64,000 bases of DNA. Source: Symbiopectobacterium purcellii. GTDB lineage: Bacteria; Pseudomonadota; Gammaproteobacteria; Enterobacterales; Enterobacteriaceae. Made by a program: the position numbers and the translations under genes. The notes beneath the pieces are model-generated. The model worked only from the letters and a program-made list of their open reading frames with translations. It made no database searches and was not told the DNA's origin. Position 1 is the stretch's first letter; every line of letters begins with the position of its first letter. This document shows, piece after piece, positions 9,820 to 17,931 of this stretch. The stretch lies in assembly GCF_019797845.1 (NCBI RefSeq), contig NZ_CP081864.1, forward strand, positions 3,100,001-3,164,000. The letters are read 5' to 3'.

Positions 9820-9835
9820 AAGCAAACGGTTGCAT
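9820..9835. promoter_or_regulatory. PurR-type operator 1 upstream of guaD
   Basis: AAGCAAACGGTTGCAT matches the PurR consensus ANGCAANCGNTTNCNT at every defined position. It is followed exactly 20 bp later by a second perfect site, so the two lie on the same face of the helix. Position upstream of guaD-xdhA-xdhB suggests repression of that operon. A different LacI-family regulator with the same recognition is possible. Confidence 0.7.
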
Positions 9836-9839
9836 TTTT

Positions 9840-9855
9840 AAGCAAACGATTACCT
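9840..9855. promoter_or_regulatory. PurR-type operator 2 upstream of guaD
   Basis: AAGCAAACGATTACCT also matches ANGCAANCGNTTNCNT at every defined position. It is the distal member of the tandem pair, two helical turns from operator 1. Confidence 0.65.
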
Positions 9856-9982
9856 TTTTTATAAAAAAGATAATTGTGTATTAACTGCATAATATTGATG
9901 GGTTATATTGCACCATAAGGCGGCATATGCACGATTTAATGCCCTTACAGAGTGCATGGAAATGATGTGTTATCGAACATAT

Positions 9983-10010
9983 AAAAAAAGGCATCCATTA
10001 CGGATACCTT
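9983..10010 (-). terminator. Rho-independent terminator of the OprD-like gene
   Basis: Read on the minus strand, AAGGTATCC pairs with GGATGCCTT (one mismatch) around a 5-nt loop and is followed by a run of seven T. It lies just past the porin stop codon. Confidence 0.7.
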
Positions 10011-10026
10011 CTTAGAAAGAATAACA

Positions 10027-11364
10027 TCAGAAGTTATATTGCAGAGAAACGCGATTCTGCCAAAACGAATAATCGTAAACTGGCGAGGTTTGCACCCCAA
10101 GGAAATTAGACAAACTTAATCCTTTTAAGGCACCATCAAACTGGTAAATACCAAAGACAACATATTCAGACTGGTTACGGCTGGGTGCACTGGCTGAACT
10201 TTTCAGGTCCATAAAGGAATAATACGTCCCGATGCTCAACGCAGGCATCACCTGATAGGTAATCCGCGTAGAATAGGCGTTGCCGGTACCGAGATCCTGG
10301 GTACTGGTAAAATAGGGTTGTGCGAAATATTTACCCGACGAGGTGCTGCTGGAATATGGCGTCACCAGCGCCCCATTCAGGTAGGCTTCAGGGTTGGAGA
10401 CAATGTGGTTGTAGTTGATAGACCACTTCACGTTGCTGGTCGGCGTCAACGCCAATTGCACACCGTAAGAGGTGCTATCGACTTCGCCGCGCAAACGCTC
10501 ACCCTCGCCGCTACCACGAATAAATTGCACGCCGATATCCGGCTGCCACGGCGCGGCTTTCCATTGACTGTGCGCTTCGCTATAGCAAATATTCACGTAG
10601 TCATCATAACTTTCATACCATAACTGGCCGGTCAGCGTTATGTCGCCCATCTGCTTTGAACGACCCGCCCCCACGGCCCAGGCGCCGTTGGTTTCTTCTT
10701 TAATCGCGCTATAAGCACTGGTCGCCAGGAATTTATCACTGCGCCACGGCTTGTAGCGGTATATCTTGGTGGCGTGTACGAAATCGGTTTTATCGCCCCA
10801 ATGCATATCCACAGCGCGAAACAGAATGGGCGTAATACGCCAGTCATAGTCGCTCATAAAAGGAATATCGATGCGCTGATCGCCCGCCGTAAAGCGGAAA
10901 TCCTGATACTGCCAACGCAACCAGGCTTCGCCGAAACCGTTTTGATTGGTCGCCAATTCCGTCACGCCACGCCCAGCGCCCGGTGAACGCCATTGTTGTT
11001 GATAAATCCCACCAACGCCTGCGCTAATACCGTAATACGGTGCCGTTTGGAACAGAATATTACCGCCATAGCTGGCAGTATCCTGATTATTGTTCTTCAC
11101 GAAATAGGCATTGTTGGTGGAGTAATACAGTGAGCGTAACGAACCATGAACAGAACCGCAGCGTAACGCATCAAGCGCATTATCTACGCCGTAGGCATTT
11201 TGTGTGCAGGTTTGTCCCAGATTACTGCTCAGCGGTTTTATTGCTGCTGGCGATTCGGCAAACACAAATGCGGGTAATAATAGTGCGGCTGCGACGGTAC
11301 TGATGGAAAATAAACGACCTGTGCGAATATCCCCGGGGAATAAAGATACAATGCTATGTTTCAC
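10027..11364 (-). CDS. OprD-family outer membrane porin
   Basis: Outer-membrane channel for small substrates. The GTG start at 11364 has AGGA 8 nt upstream. Residues 15-36 form a signal peptide ending VFAES. The mature part has alternating beta-strand pattern throughout and ends in aromatic Phe (SLQYNF), the usual porin C-terminus. LRSLYYSTNNAYF near the mature start and GDQRIDIPFMSDYDWRI in the first third resemble OprD/OccD-type porins. At 445 residues the length fits the family. It stands alone on its transcript, between guaD and ssnA. A role in uptake of purine or amino-acid-like substrates for the neighbours is inferred from position only. Confidence 0.82.
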   Translation of the reverse strand: MKHSIVSLFPGDIRTGRLFSISTVAAALLLPAFVFAESPAAIKPLSSNLGQTCTQNAYGVDNALDALRCGSVHGSLRSLYYSTNNAYFVKNNNQDTASYGGNILFQTAPYYGISAGVGGIYQQQWRSPGAGRGVTELATNQNGFGEAWLRWQYQDFRFTAGDQRIDIPFMSDYDWRITPILFRAVDMHWGDKTDFVHATKIYRYKPWRSDKFLATSAYSAIKEETNGAWAVGAGRSKQMGDITLTGQLWYESYDDYVNICYSEAHSQWKAAPWQPDIGVQFIRGSGEGERLRGEVDSTSYGVQLALTPTSNVKWSINYNHIVSNPEAYLNGALVTPYSSSTSSGKYFAQPYFTSTQDLGTGNAYSTRITYQVMPALSIGTYYSFMDLKSSASAPSRNQSEYVVFGIYQFDGALKGLSLSNFLGVQTSPVYDYSFWQNRVSLQYNF

Positions 11365-11420
11365 AGTTAGGTTCCTACTACAGAATTAAAGGAAGCCACC
11401 TTGTAACAAGGAATAGCCAA

Positions 11421-11549
11421 GTATACTCGTCATACTTCAAGTTGCCGGAGCGTTGGCTACGCGCATTCGCCCGAATCACTTATTTGAGTAAGTTCGTCGA
11501 GGTTCATTCGCTTGCCACCTGCCTGCAACTCGAAATATTTAGGGTATAG
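11421..11549 (-). repeat. ERIC-like palindromic repeat, copy 1 (variant)
   Basis: About 129 bp with complementary ends (GTATACTCGTCATACTTCAA on the left, CTCGAAATATTTAGGGTAT on the right). Read on the minus strand it follows the same order as the copy at 52013-52141, but its centre is diverged from the ERIC core. Non-coding intergenic element between the porin and ssnA. Confidence 0.75.
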
Positions 11550-11595
11550 AACAACAGCGATGACGTTATTTTCGCAGGTTAGTTATTATTTTGAT

Positions 11596-11625
11596 GTTTA
11601 TCCTCCGCAATTGCGGAGGATAAAC
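11596..11625. repeat. 30-bp perfect palindrome
   Basis: Two uninterrupted 15-bp arms, GTTTATCCTCCGCAA and its exact complement, meet without a spacer. It lies 48 nt past the ssnA stop. There is no T-run after it on either strand, so it is not a textbook terminator. It may be a hairpin that ends or stabilises the ssnA message, or a protein-binding site. Confidence 0.7.
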
Positions 11626-11672
11626 AATAATTGAGAATCTTTTTTTATTATTTCAACCGTATTTTTATTTTA

Positions 11673-13001
11673 TTACGCGAGATTATCCATACGTTGCCAT
11701 AATTTCTCCGCAGCCTGACGTGCGTGGAAATAAATCTCCTCGACATCAAACGGGAAACAGCGATCTTCATACACCAGATTCCCTGCCACCATCACACTGT
11801 GCACACTGGCAGAATTCAGTGCGAAGGCCAAATGCCCGGCCAGATTTTCAGCACACAGCGGCGTCGGGGAGTGGTAATCGCAAATGGTTAAATCGGCCTG
11901 ATAACCCGCAGCCAGTGAGCCAAACGGCGCAGCGAAGTTACGCTCCAGCAACAGGTTACCGTTATGCAGAAAACGCAGAAAACTGTCTGGCCACAGCGTG
12001 CCGCCTGCATCGCGGTGCTTGAAGCAGGCGAATTTCAACTCTTCAAACATATCCGCACCGATACCGTCGGTTCCCAGGGCCACATGACGATACTCCGCCA
12101 GACGCGGGTTGTACCCTACCTGATTGTTCATGTTGGAACGGGCGTTATGCACCAGACAAGCATCAAACTCATCGATCACCGCCACATCCTGCGCCGAAAG
12201 AAACAGGCCGTGCGCGATCAGGCTTTTCTCGTTAAGCAATCCTGCCCTCGCCAGTCGCACCATCGGATCAACACCATAGTGATGATGACTGTGAGAGACA
12301 TCATAGCGGTCTTCCGCAACGTGAATATGCAGCCCGCGTCCCGTGCTCTGAATCGCATCGGCCAACAGTTCCAGCCCGGCATCGCTCAGCGTGAACGGCG
12401 CGTGTGCACCAATGTGCGCCTCCACCAGATAGGGCGTTTTACCCGACTTTTTATCCAGATCGATACGGTGAGCAAAACGGATATTTTCTTCCACGCCGCG
12501 CCGCAGTTCATCCAGCCCGCCATTGCGATCGGTGGTTTCATAGCAGGTCATGCCACGCAAACCGGCAGTGAGAAAGCCACGGCGTAAAATATCCAGCGAT
12601 CCGCCTATCAGCGATGGGGAGGCATGGTGATCGATAACTGCGGTGCAACCTTGTTTAATCGCTTCCAGCGAACACACCAACCCGCTGTAATACAGTGACT
12701 CTTCATCCAGCGCGCGGTCCAGTTTCCACCACAGGTTTTTTAGCGTGGAGATAAAGTCCGGACAGGGGTCAATACGCGCCAAAATGCCACGCGCCAGCCC
12801 GGAGTAAAAATGGTTATGGGCACAGACGATGCCCGGCATCACCAGTCGCCCCTGCATCTCTTTCACTGTCGCCACCGGATAGCGCGCCGTCAGGTTTTTT
12901 CCCACCGCGACGATCGCCGTGCCGTCAATGGCGATATCCACGCCCTCATCCACTCGAGCGGGCTCAAACTGCACCGCCGTTGCGTTACGCAAAATCAGCA
13001 T
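11673..13001 (-). CDS. ssnA: SsnA family aminohydrolase
   Basis: Putative metal-dependent aminohydrolase of the same superfamily as guanine deaminase and chlorohydrolases. Length is 442 residues, the same as E. coli SsnA. Motifs are PGIVCAHNHFYSGLARG (metal HxH, about residue 60), AHIGAHAPFTLSD (about 210), IHVAEDRYD (about 236), LIAHGLFL and ALGTDGIGADMFEE (about 300). The exact substrate is not established for the family. Its start lies 3 nt after the ygfK remnant stop, the same ygfK-ssnA order as in the E. coli purine cluster, so it would have been translated with YgfK. With most of ygfK lost, its upstream promoter context has changed. Confidence 0.9.
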   Translation of the reverse strand: MLILRNATAVQFEPARVDEGVDIAIDGTAIVAVGKNLTARYPVATVKEMQGRLVMPGIVCAHNHFYSGLARGILARIDPCPDFISTLKNLWWKLDRALDEESLYYSGLVCSLEAIKQGCTAVIDHHASPSLIGGSLDILRRGFLTAGLRGMTCYETTDRNGGLDELRRGVEENIRFAHRIDLDKKSGKTPYLVEAHIGAHAPFTLSDAGLELLADAIQSTGRGLHIHVAEDRYDVSHSHHHYGVDPMVRLARAGLLNEKSLIAHGLFLSAQDVAVIDEFDACLVHNARSNMNNQVGYNPRLAEYRHVALGTDGIGADMFEELKFACFKHRDAGGTLWPDSFLRFLHNGNLLLERNFAAPFGSLAAGYQADLTICDYHSPTPLCAENLAGHLAFALNSASVHSVMVAGNLVYEDRCFPFDVEEIYFHARQAAEKLWQRMDNLA

Positions 13002-13004
13002 GAA

Positions 13005-14088
13005 TTACGCCTCCACCGCGCCAAGTAAATAGTGATGATGTTGATAAATCGTTGAAATAATGCGGCACATGTCTGCCAACGCCGGAGGAGCACTGGCAAT
13101 ATGGCCGTGCGGGTCAATCGCCAGGTGATAGATCTGCTGCTCATGGCGCACCAGAATGCCATCTTCATCCAACAGGAAACCGGGATTGCTGCTGGCAGCA
13201 AAATCCTCACGCAAATTGAAGATGGTCACTTTATCGCGATAGGGTTTCCCGTCCCACGGGCAGAACTGGGCGCAGTTGCCGCATTCGTTGCAATAGGCAT
13301 CAATATGCAGCGTTTGAAAACGGTCACGAAAACCGGGTACCGCAATGGAGATATTGGCGCGGTTAGGACAGACATCCATACACTTGGCGCACACATAGTT
13401 ACACGACAGGCAACGCTGCGCTTCTTGTTGGGCAAACGCATCCTGATCGTCCGTCGTCACCAGCTGTATCTCTATCTCCCCTTTACGGCGATAGATATCA
13501 GCCGGATCGGTATTCAGCCAGCGTTTCGCCGCATGGTCATCGCGAATATTCTCACGCAGCAAAATCGCATCCGTCGCGCGTCGCGCCGCACCGATTGCCG
13601 CCACAATGGAAGCCGGACCGCTTTGCGCATCCCCAATCAGAAACACATTATTGCGCTGTGTTTCCTGCGTTTTGCTATCCACCACCGGGATACCTTTGGC
13701 CGACAGGGGAACCCCCATCTGTGCCAGCGCCGCATAATCTGGTTCTTCCCCAACGGCAGAGATAAGGGCATCCAGATGCAGCACGTCGGTGCGCTCGGTC
13801 GCCAGCGGACGAGCCCGCCCCTGCGCATCCGGCTCGCCGGGTTGCATAACTCGTAGCGTCACGGCGCCGTCGCTATCAAACCGTTCCGGATTCACCCAAA
13901 AGCGGAATTCAACCCCAGCGTGACGCGCCTCTTCCACTTCTTCGCGCCAGGCAGGCATATCGTGTTCACCGCGACGATAGAGAATGGTGACCTGTTCAAC
14001 GCCGGGCACGCGCACAATCCATCGCGGTATTCCCCGCGCCGACAACGCCCACGGAACGCCCAAGCGTAATAATAATCGCATTTCTCAT
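13005..14088 (-). pseudogene. ygfK: YgfK-like oxidoreductase, C-terminal remnant
   Basis: Intact YgfK is about 1,030 residues with FeS clusters and nucleotide-binding domains, proposed as a selenate reductase subunit. Here only the C-terminal third is left. A short N-terminal piece in one frame, from the ATG at 14088, reads RSVGVVGAGNTAMDCAR (a Rossmann glycine loop). The frame then shifts near 14010 to RVPGVEQVTILYRRGEHDMPAW. The rest is well kept, including IGDAQSGPASIVAAIGAARR and two cysteine clusters for FeS centres: CLSCNYVCAKCMDVCPNR and CNECGNCAQFCPWDGK. About 650 N-terminal residues are gone; the upstream sequence is instead a regulatory region facing xdhC. Not expected to be functional. 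Confidence 0.85.
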
Positions 14089-14096
14089 TTTGAGAA
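14082..14096. promoter_or_regulatory. Inverted repeat, candidate activator site 1
   Basis: TTCTCATTTTGAGAA, two 6-bp arms around TTT (7-bp arms if flanking bases are included). It is centred about 70 bp upstream of the -24 element of the sigma-54 promoter at 14157. Its reverse complement occurs exactly at 17877-17891, next to the sigma-54 activator gene. This is the arrangement expected of an upstream activating sequence. Confidence 0.6.
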
Positions 14097-14156
14097 AATA
14101 ACCGGGGTTTCCCCGCAATGACCCGCGCCATTACGCGCCAAAATAACCCCATACGC

Positions 14157-14173
14157 AGGCACAGAATTTGCAT
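14157..14173 (+). promoter_or_regulatory. Sigma-54 promoter of the xdhC-like gene
   Basis: AGGCACAGAATTTGCAT matches the RpoN consensus TGGCAC-N5-TTGCA except for its first base, with exact GG-N10-GC spacing (GG at 14158-14159, GC at 14170-14171). Predicted transcription start is near 14183, leaving a leader of about 28 nt before the ATG at 14211. Confidence 0.75.
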
Positions 14174-14210
14174 TACTCCCTTATCAGTCATGATTTATGC
14201 GAGGTATGCA

Positions 14211-15020
14211 ATGGGGCTTTTTACTCAGGCAGCGGAATTGGAAAAAAATAACCGGGCTTTTGCCTTTATCCAGATCGTCGAAAGCCGGGGCTCTACACCG
14301 CGCCACAATGCCAGCATGCTGGTTGATGAAGACGGCAACAGTCAGGGAACCATCGGCGGCGGGATGATGGAGCGGTTGGTGCTGGAGCAAGCAAAAGAGG
14401 CGTTAGCGCAAGGGCAATCCCGCGTATTTAGCGGGCGCATGGCGCGTCAGGGCGAAGGTGCCGTTGGCTCGGATTGCGGCGGTGCCATGAAGATACACAT
14501 CGCGGTGCAGCCACGCCGACCGCAGTTGGTGCTGCTGGGGGCGGGCCACGTGAACCGTGCCATCGCCGTGGTGGCCGCGCCGCTCGGCTTCGAGATAGCA
14601 CTGATGGATACCTGGAAAGAGAATCTGGATCATCCCGATCTCCCCCCCGCCAGCCGCAAATTGCTGGTTGAGAGTTTCACTGCCGGTATCCAGCAGTTGA
14701 CACTGGACGATAACTGCTATGTGGTGATCGCCACCAACCATCAGGACAGAGAAGCGTTGGAACACACTATCGGCAGTTCGGTGCGTTACCTTGGCTTGCT
14801 GGCCAGCCGCAGAAAGATCCAGACCTTCCGTGCCGAGTTGGAGAAGCGTGGTGTCGATGCCGCTGACATCGCGGCGCTGCGATCGCCGATTGGACTGGAT
14901 ATCGGGGCGGAAACCCCGGAGGAGATCGCCATCAGCGTGATAGCGGAAATTCTTCAGGTGAAAAGTGGTGCCAGCGCGGTATCACTCCAGTCCACCACGC
15001 TGGCTGTCGTATCAAAATAG
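14211..15020 (+). CDS. XdhC-family molybdenum cofactor maturation protein
   Basis: XdhC proteins bind and protect molybdenum cofactor and promote its sulfuration and insertion into xanthine-dehydrogenase-type enzymes. The 269-residue product has the N-terminal XdhC/CoxI part (VESRGSTPRHNASMLVDEDG, TIGGGMMERLVL, GSDCGGAMKIHI) and a C-terminal Rossmann part starting LVLLGAGHVNRAIA (about residue 108) with LGLLASRRKI and SPIGLDIGAETPEEIA. I chose the ATG at 14211, with GAGG 7 nt upstream, because earlier in-frame codons overlap the sigma-54 promoter. It converges on hyuA with a 9-nt overlap. It probably serves one or both hydroxylases of the window. Confidence 0.9.
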   Translation: MGLFTQAAELEKNNRAFAFIQIVESRGSTPRHNASMLVDEDGNSQGTIGGGMMERLVLEQAKEALAQGQSRVFSGRMARQGEGAVGSDCGGAMKIHIAVQPRRPQLVLLGAGHVNRAIAVVAAPLGFEIALMDTWKENLDHPDLPPASRKLLVESFTAGIQQLTLDDNCYVVIATNHQDREALEHTIGSSVRYLGLLASRRKIQTFRAELEKRGVDAADIAALRSPIGLDIGAETPEEIAISVIAEILQVKSGASAVSLQSTTLAVVSK

Positions 15021-16412
15021 GGTCTTCACCCACTCGGCGTTAAACGGCTTGCGGCGCAGAAAGCGCCCATGCCCGGCGCGGCCGGTGAACACGCCCTCAC
15101 GCCATACCACCTCACCGCGGCTCAAGGTCATGATCGGCCACCCCTGGCATACCATGCCCTCGTAAGGGGAGTAGTCGCCATTATCGTGCATTTCATCGTG
15201 ACGCAGCGTAACGCGGCGCTGCGGGTCGAATAGCACCAGATCGGCATCCGCACCGGGCATCAGGTTACCTTTCTGCGGCCACAGGCCAAACAGTTGCGCC
15301 GGACGCGTGCTGGTCAATGCGACAAATTGCTCGGGGCTGATTCGTCCTGTCGATACCCCGTGCGAATAGAGTAATGCCAGTCGATTTTCCACGCCAGGCA
15401 ACCCGTTCGGACAACGGCTGAAATCCCCACCGGAAAGCATGTGGCGTTGATGCAGTGAAAAATTACAGTGATCGGTCGCCAGCGTGGCGATACTGCCCTC
15501 TGCCATCCCTTGCCACAGCGCCGCCTGCTCTTCCTGCCCACGCAACGGCGGGCTGAGGATATACTTCATCCCGTCAGGGTCTTGGTAACGCTGTTCATCC
15601 AACAGCAGGTATTGTGGGCAGGTCTCAGCCCACACCAGCTGCCCGTTGTGTTGCGCCAGACGGATATAATCCAGCCCCAACGCGTTGGACAGGTGAACAA
15701 TATACAGCGGCGCACTATCCGCTAACGACGCCAGGTTAATCATGCGCGCGATCGCCTCCGCCTCACAAGCGACAGGGCGACTTAAGGCATGATACATCGG
15801 CGCCGTGTTCCCCTGTTGTACAAAGGCATCGCGACGCCATCGAATCGCCGCATCATTCTCCGGATGTACCGTGGTTAACGCGCCCACCTGACGCAGCCGC
15901 TGCAACGCCTGTAACACCGCCGCGTCATCCAGTTTGTACTGATAGGTCAGGTAGAGTTTGAAGCTGCTGATCCCTTCCTGCTCCACCATCGACGCCATTT
16001 CATCCAGAATGGCATCGTCGACATGCTGCACCACGCCGTGAAAGCTGTAGTCGATCGCCGCCTGCCCCTCTGCATAGGTATGATAGCGGCCCAATTGATG
16101 ATGCAGGTTACATCCCGCCGGACCAAAGCCCATATGATCGACAATAGTCGTGGTACCGCCGCACGCTGCCGCACGAGTGCCGGAAAAAAAATCATCGCAG
16201 CTGCGACCAATGCCGACATCGATATTGAAATGGGTGTGTACATCAATACCGCCGGGCATCACCTGATACCCGGTTGCATCAATCACCGCCATCTCGGGCG
16301 TGATGGCGATATGGGGTTCACGCCGTACGATCCGCCCCTGTTCGATCAGCAGATCCTCATGATACTGCCCCTGATGATCGACCAACGTGCCGCCTTTGAG
16401 TAAGCGCTGCAT
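15012..16412 (-). CDS. hyuA: D-hydantoinase / dihydropyrimidinase-type amidohydrolase
   Basis: Zinc enzyme that opens cyclic ureides such as hydantoins or dihydropyrimidines to N-carbamoyl amino acids. The 466-residue product (E. coli HyuA is 461) shows MPGGIDVHTHFN (HxH metal site, about residue 55), SSFKLYLTYQ (carbamylated lysine), ALTTVHPEND and PLYIVHLSNA (metal histidines) and ATDHCNFS (metal aspartate). The ATG at 16412 has AGGAG upstream. It follows ygeX by 29 nt on the same strand, so ygeX-hyuA form an operon. Its products fit the two carbamoylases encoded at 24-26 kb. Confidence 0.92.
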   Translation of the reverse strand: MQRLLKGGTLVDHQGQYHEDLLIEQGRIVRREPHIAITPEMAVIDATGYQVMPGGIDVHTHFNIDVGIGRSCDDFFSGTRAAACGGTTTIVDHMGFGPAGCNLHHQLGRYHTYAEGQAAIDYSFHGVVQHVDDAILDEMASMVEQEGISSFKLYLTYQYKLDDAAVLQALQRLRQVGALTTVHPENDAAIRWRRDAFVQQGNTAPMYHALSRPVACEAEAIARMINLASLADSAPLYIVHLSNALGLDYIRLAQHNGQLVWAETCPQYLLLDEQRYQDPDGMKYILSPPLRGQEEQAALWQGMAEGSIATLATDHCNFSLHQRHMLSGGDFSRCPNGLPGVENRLALLYSHGVSTGRISPEQFVALTSTRPAQLFGLWPQKGNLMPGADADLVLFDPQRRVTLRHDEMHDNGDYSPYEGMVCQGWPIMTLSRGEVVWREGVFTGRAGHGRFLRRKPFNAEWVKTLF

Positions 16413-16441
16413 AGCATTCTCCTGCATCAAGTTGAAGACGG

Positions 16442-17638
16442 TTAATCCATCAAGGGACGGCCTTCCCACACCACTTCGCGATAGTGTTGTCGGTCGGTAT
16501 CGCCTTCAGAACTGACCACCAGCACACAGGAGGAGGAATCCAACCCCAATTGCGCCAACAACGCTTCTCGATCCGGGCTATGCAGTATCGCCGCCAAGAC
16601 GCCCATGCCGACAGCGCCCGATTCGCCAGAAACGATGCGCGCATCCTGCCCAAGCGGATTGCCCAGCACCCGCATCCCCAGCGCAGTGACGCGGTCTTCA
16701 CAGGAGATAAACTGGCGGGAACAATCTCGCAGGCGCGGCCATCCTAACGGGTTGGGCTCGCCGCAGGCCAACCCCACCATCATGGTGTCCATCGCACCGC
16801 CGACAGCGACGATCTCCCCATGTTGCGCAGAGCGGAACAAGCAGTCAGCGCGATCCGGCTCCACGATCACCGCATGTAATTTATCTGCGCCATAGCAATT
16901 CACCAGATAATCCAGCACACCCGCCGCCATTGCGCCCACGCCAGCCTGAAGAAAAACGTGCGTCGGTGTCGGCCAGTCGTTCTCGGCAATCTGTTCTACC
17001 GCTTCTACCGCCAGCGTCGCATAACCTTGCATTATCCAGGCGGGGATTTTTTCGTAACCGCGCCAGGCGGTGTCCTGCACCACTTCCCAGCCCTTTTCTT
17101 GCGCAGTTTGCATGGTCAGGCGCACGGTATCGTCATAGTTCATGTCCGTGACAATACATTCCGCCCCCAGCCCGGTAATGTGTGCGACACGCTCCGCAGA
17201 TGCCCCCTTGGGCATATAGACCACGGCCTGTTGCCCTAACGCTTTGGCCGCCCAGGCAACGCCTCGGCCGTGATTGCCATCCGTGGTGGTGGCAAAGGTA
17301 ATGCTTTCCGGCAGCGCCGCGCGGCCTTGCTCAAACGAAAAATCCTCCAGGGAGAAGTGGTATTTTTCGCACACGCAGCGGGCGATGGCATAGGCACCGC
17401 CGAGAATTTTGAAAGCGTTGAGCCCGAAACGTTGAGATTCATCCTTCACCAGCACCTGCCCTACGCCCAATTCAGCCGCGAACGCCGTCAGCGAGTGCAG
17501 CGGCGTCGGGCGATAACCCGGCATCCGTTGATGGAAGTTGCGCGCCTGTTCCGCCTGTTCCCGGCTGAACAGTGCTGCGCCGTGCGGCGTAAAGTGAGCG
17601 TTGTCGGCAATCTGCATCCGTAGTGAAAACGTTGACAT
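16442..17638 (-). CDS. ygeX: Diaminopropionate ammonia-lyase
   Basis: PLP enzyme that splits 2,3-diaminopropionate into pyruvate and two ammonia. The 398-residue product has the same length as E. coli YgeX. ESQRFGLNAFKILGGAYA (about residue 70) carries the PLP lysine, TTDGNHGRGVAWAA the substrate loop, and VSGESGAVGMGVLAA the phosphate-binding region. The ATG at 17638 has AGGA 8 nt upstream and matches the E. coli start. It is the first gene of ygeX-hyuA. A degenerate sigma-54 promoter lies about 55 nt upstream, with a shared inverted repeat beyond it, so the ygeV product is the likely activator. Confidence 0.94.
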   Translation of the reverse strand: MSTFSLRMQIADNAHFTPHGAALFSREQAEQARNFHQRMPGYRPTPLHSLTAFAAELGVGQVLVKDESQRFGLNAFKILGGAYAIARCVCEKYHFSLEDFSFEQGRAALPESITFATTTDGNHGRGVAWAAKALGQQAVVYMPKGASAERVAHITGLGAECIVTDMNYDDTVRLTMQTAQEKGWEVVQDTAWRGYEKIPAWIMQGYATLAVEAVEQIAENDWPTPTHVFLQAGVGAMAAGVLDYLVNCYGADKLHAVIVEPDRADCLFRSAQHGEIVAVGGAMDTMMVGLACGEPNPLGWPRLRDCSRQFISCEDRVTALGMRVLGNPLGQDARIVSGESGAVGMGVLAAILHSPDREALLAQLGLDSSSCVLVVSSEGDTDRQHYREVVWEGRPLMD

Positions 17639-17690
17639 GTTGGCATCCTGATTTTGATTAATGAATTCATAGTTATTCCCTATCCATAGC

Positions 17691-17706
17691 ATCAATATCT
17701 GTGCCA
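17691..17706 (-). promoter_or_regulatory. Possible sigma-54 promoter of ygeX-hyuA
   Basis: On the minus strand TGGCAC-AGATA-TTGAT fits the -24 element exactly but has GA where the -12 element normally has GC. Start distance to ygeX is plausible, and the inverted repeat at 17877 lies about 180 bp upstream. Confidence 0.4.
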
Positions 17707-17876
17707 GTTTGTAGTTGCAGCGCCCAGTGCAATGTCGAATAATCGAAAACAGGAGAAAAAGGCATGTTCACACCGCATGGCGTGCCGGAAGCCGTGCCGT
17801 TTACCACGCAGTTCTGCCTTAACGGGCACCATCAGGCCTGACTGTCGCATGGCGACAGACGAACCGGTGATGCCGA

Positions 17877-17891
17877 TTCTCAAAATGAGAA
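17877..17891. promoter_or_regulatory. Inverted repeat, candidate activator site 2
   Basis: TTCTCAAAATGAGAA is the exact reverse complement of the site at 14082-14096. It lies between divergent ygeX and ygeV, 40 nt before the ygeV start, so it could serve both activation of ygeX-hyuA and autoregulation of ygeV. Confidence 0.6.
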
Positions 17892-17931
17892 ACAGCCGCG
17901 AGGCGCTTTACCCGATATAAGAGCGTAGCCC

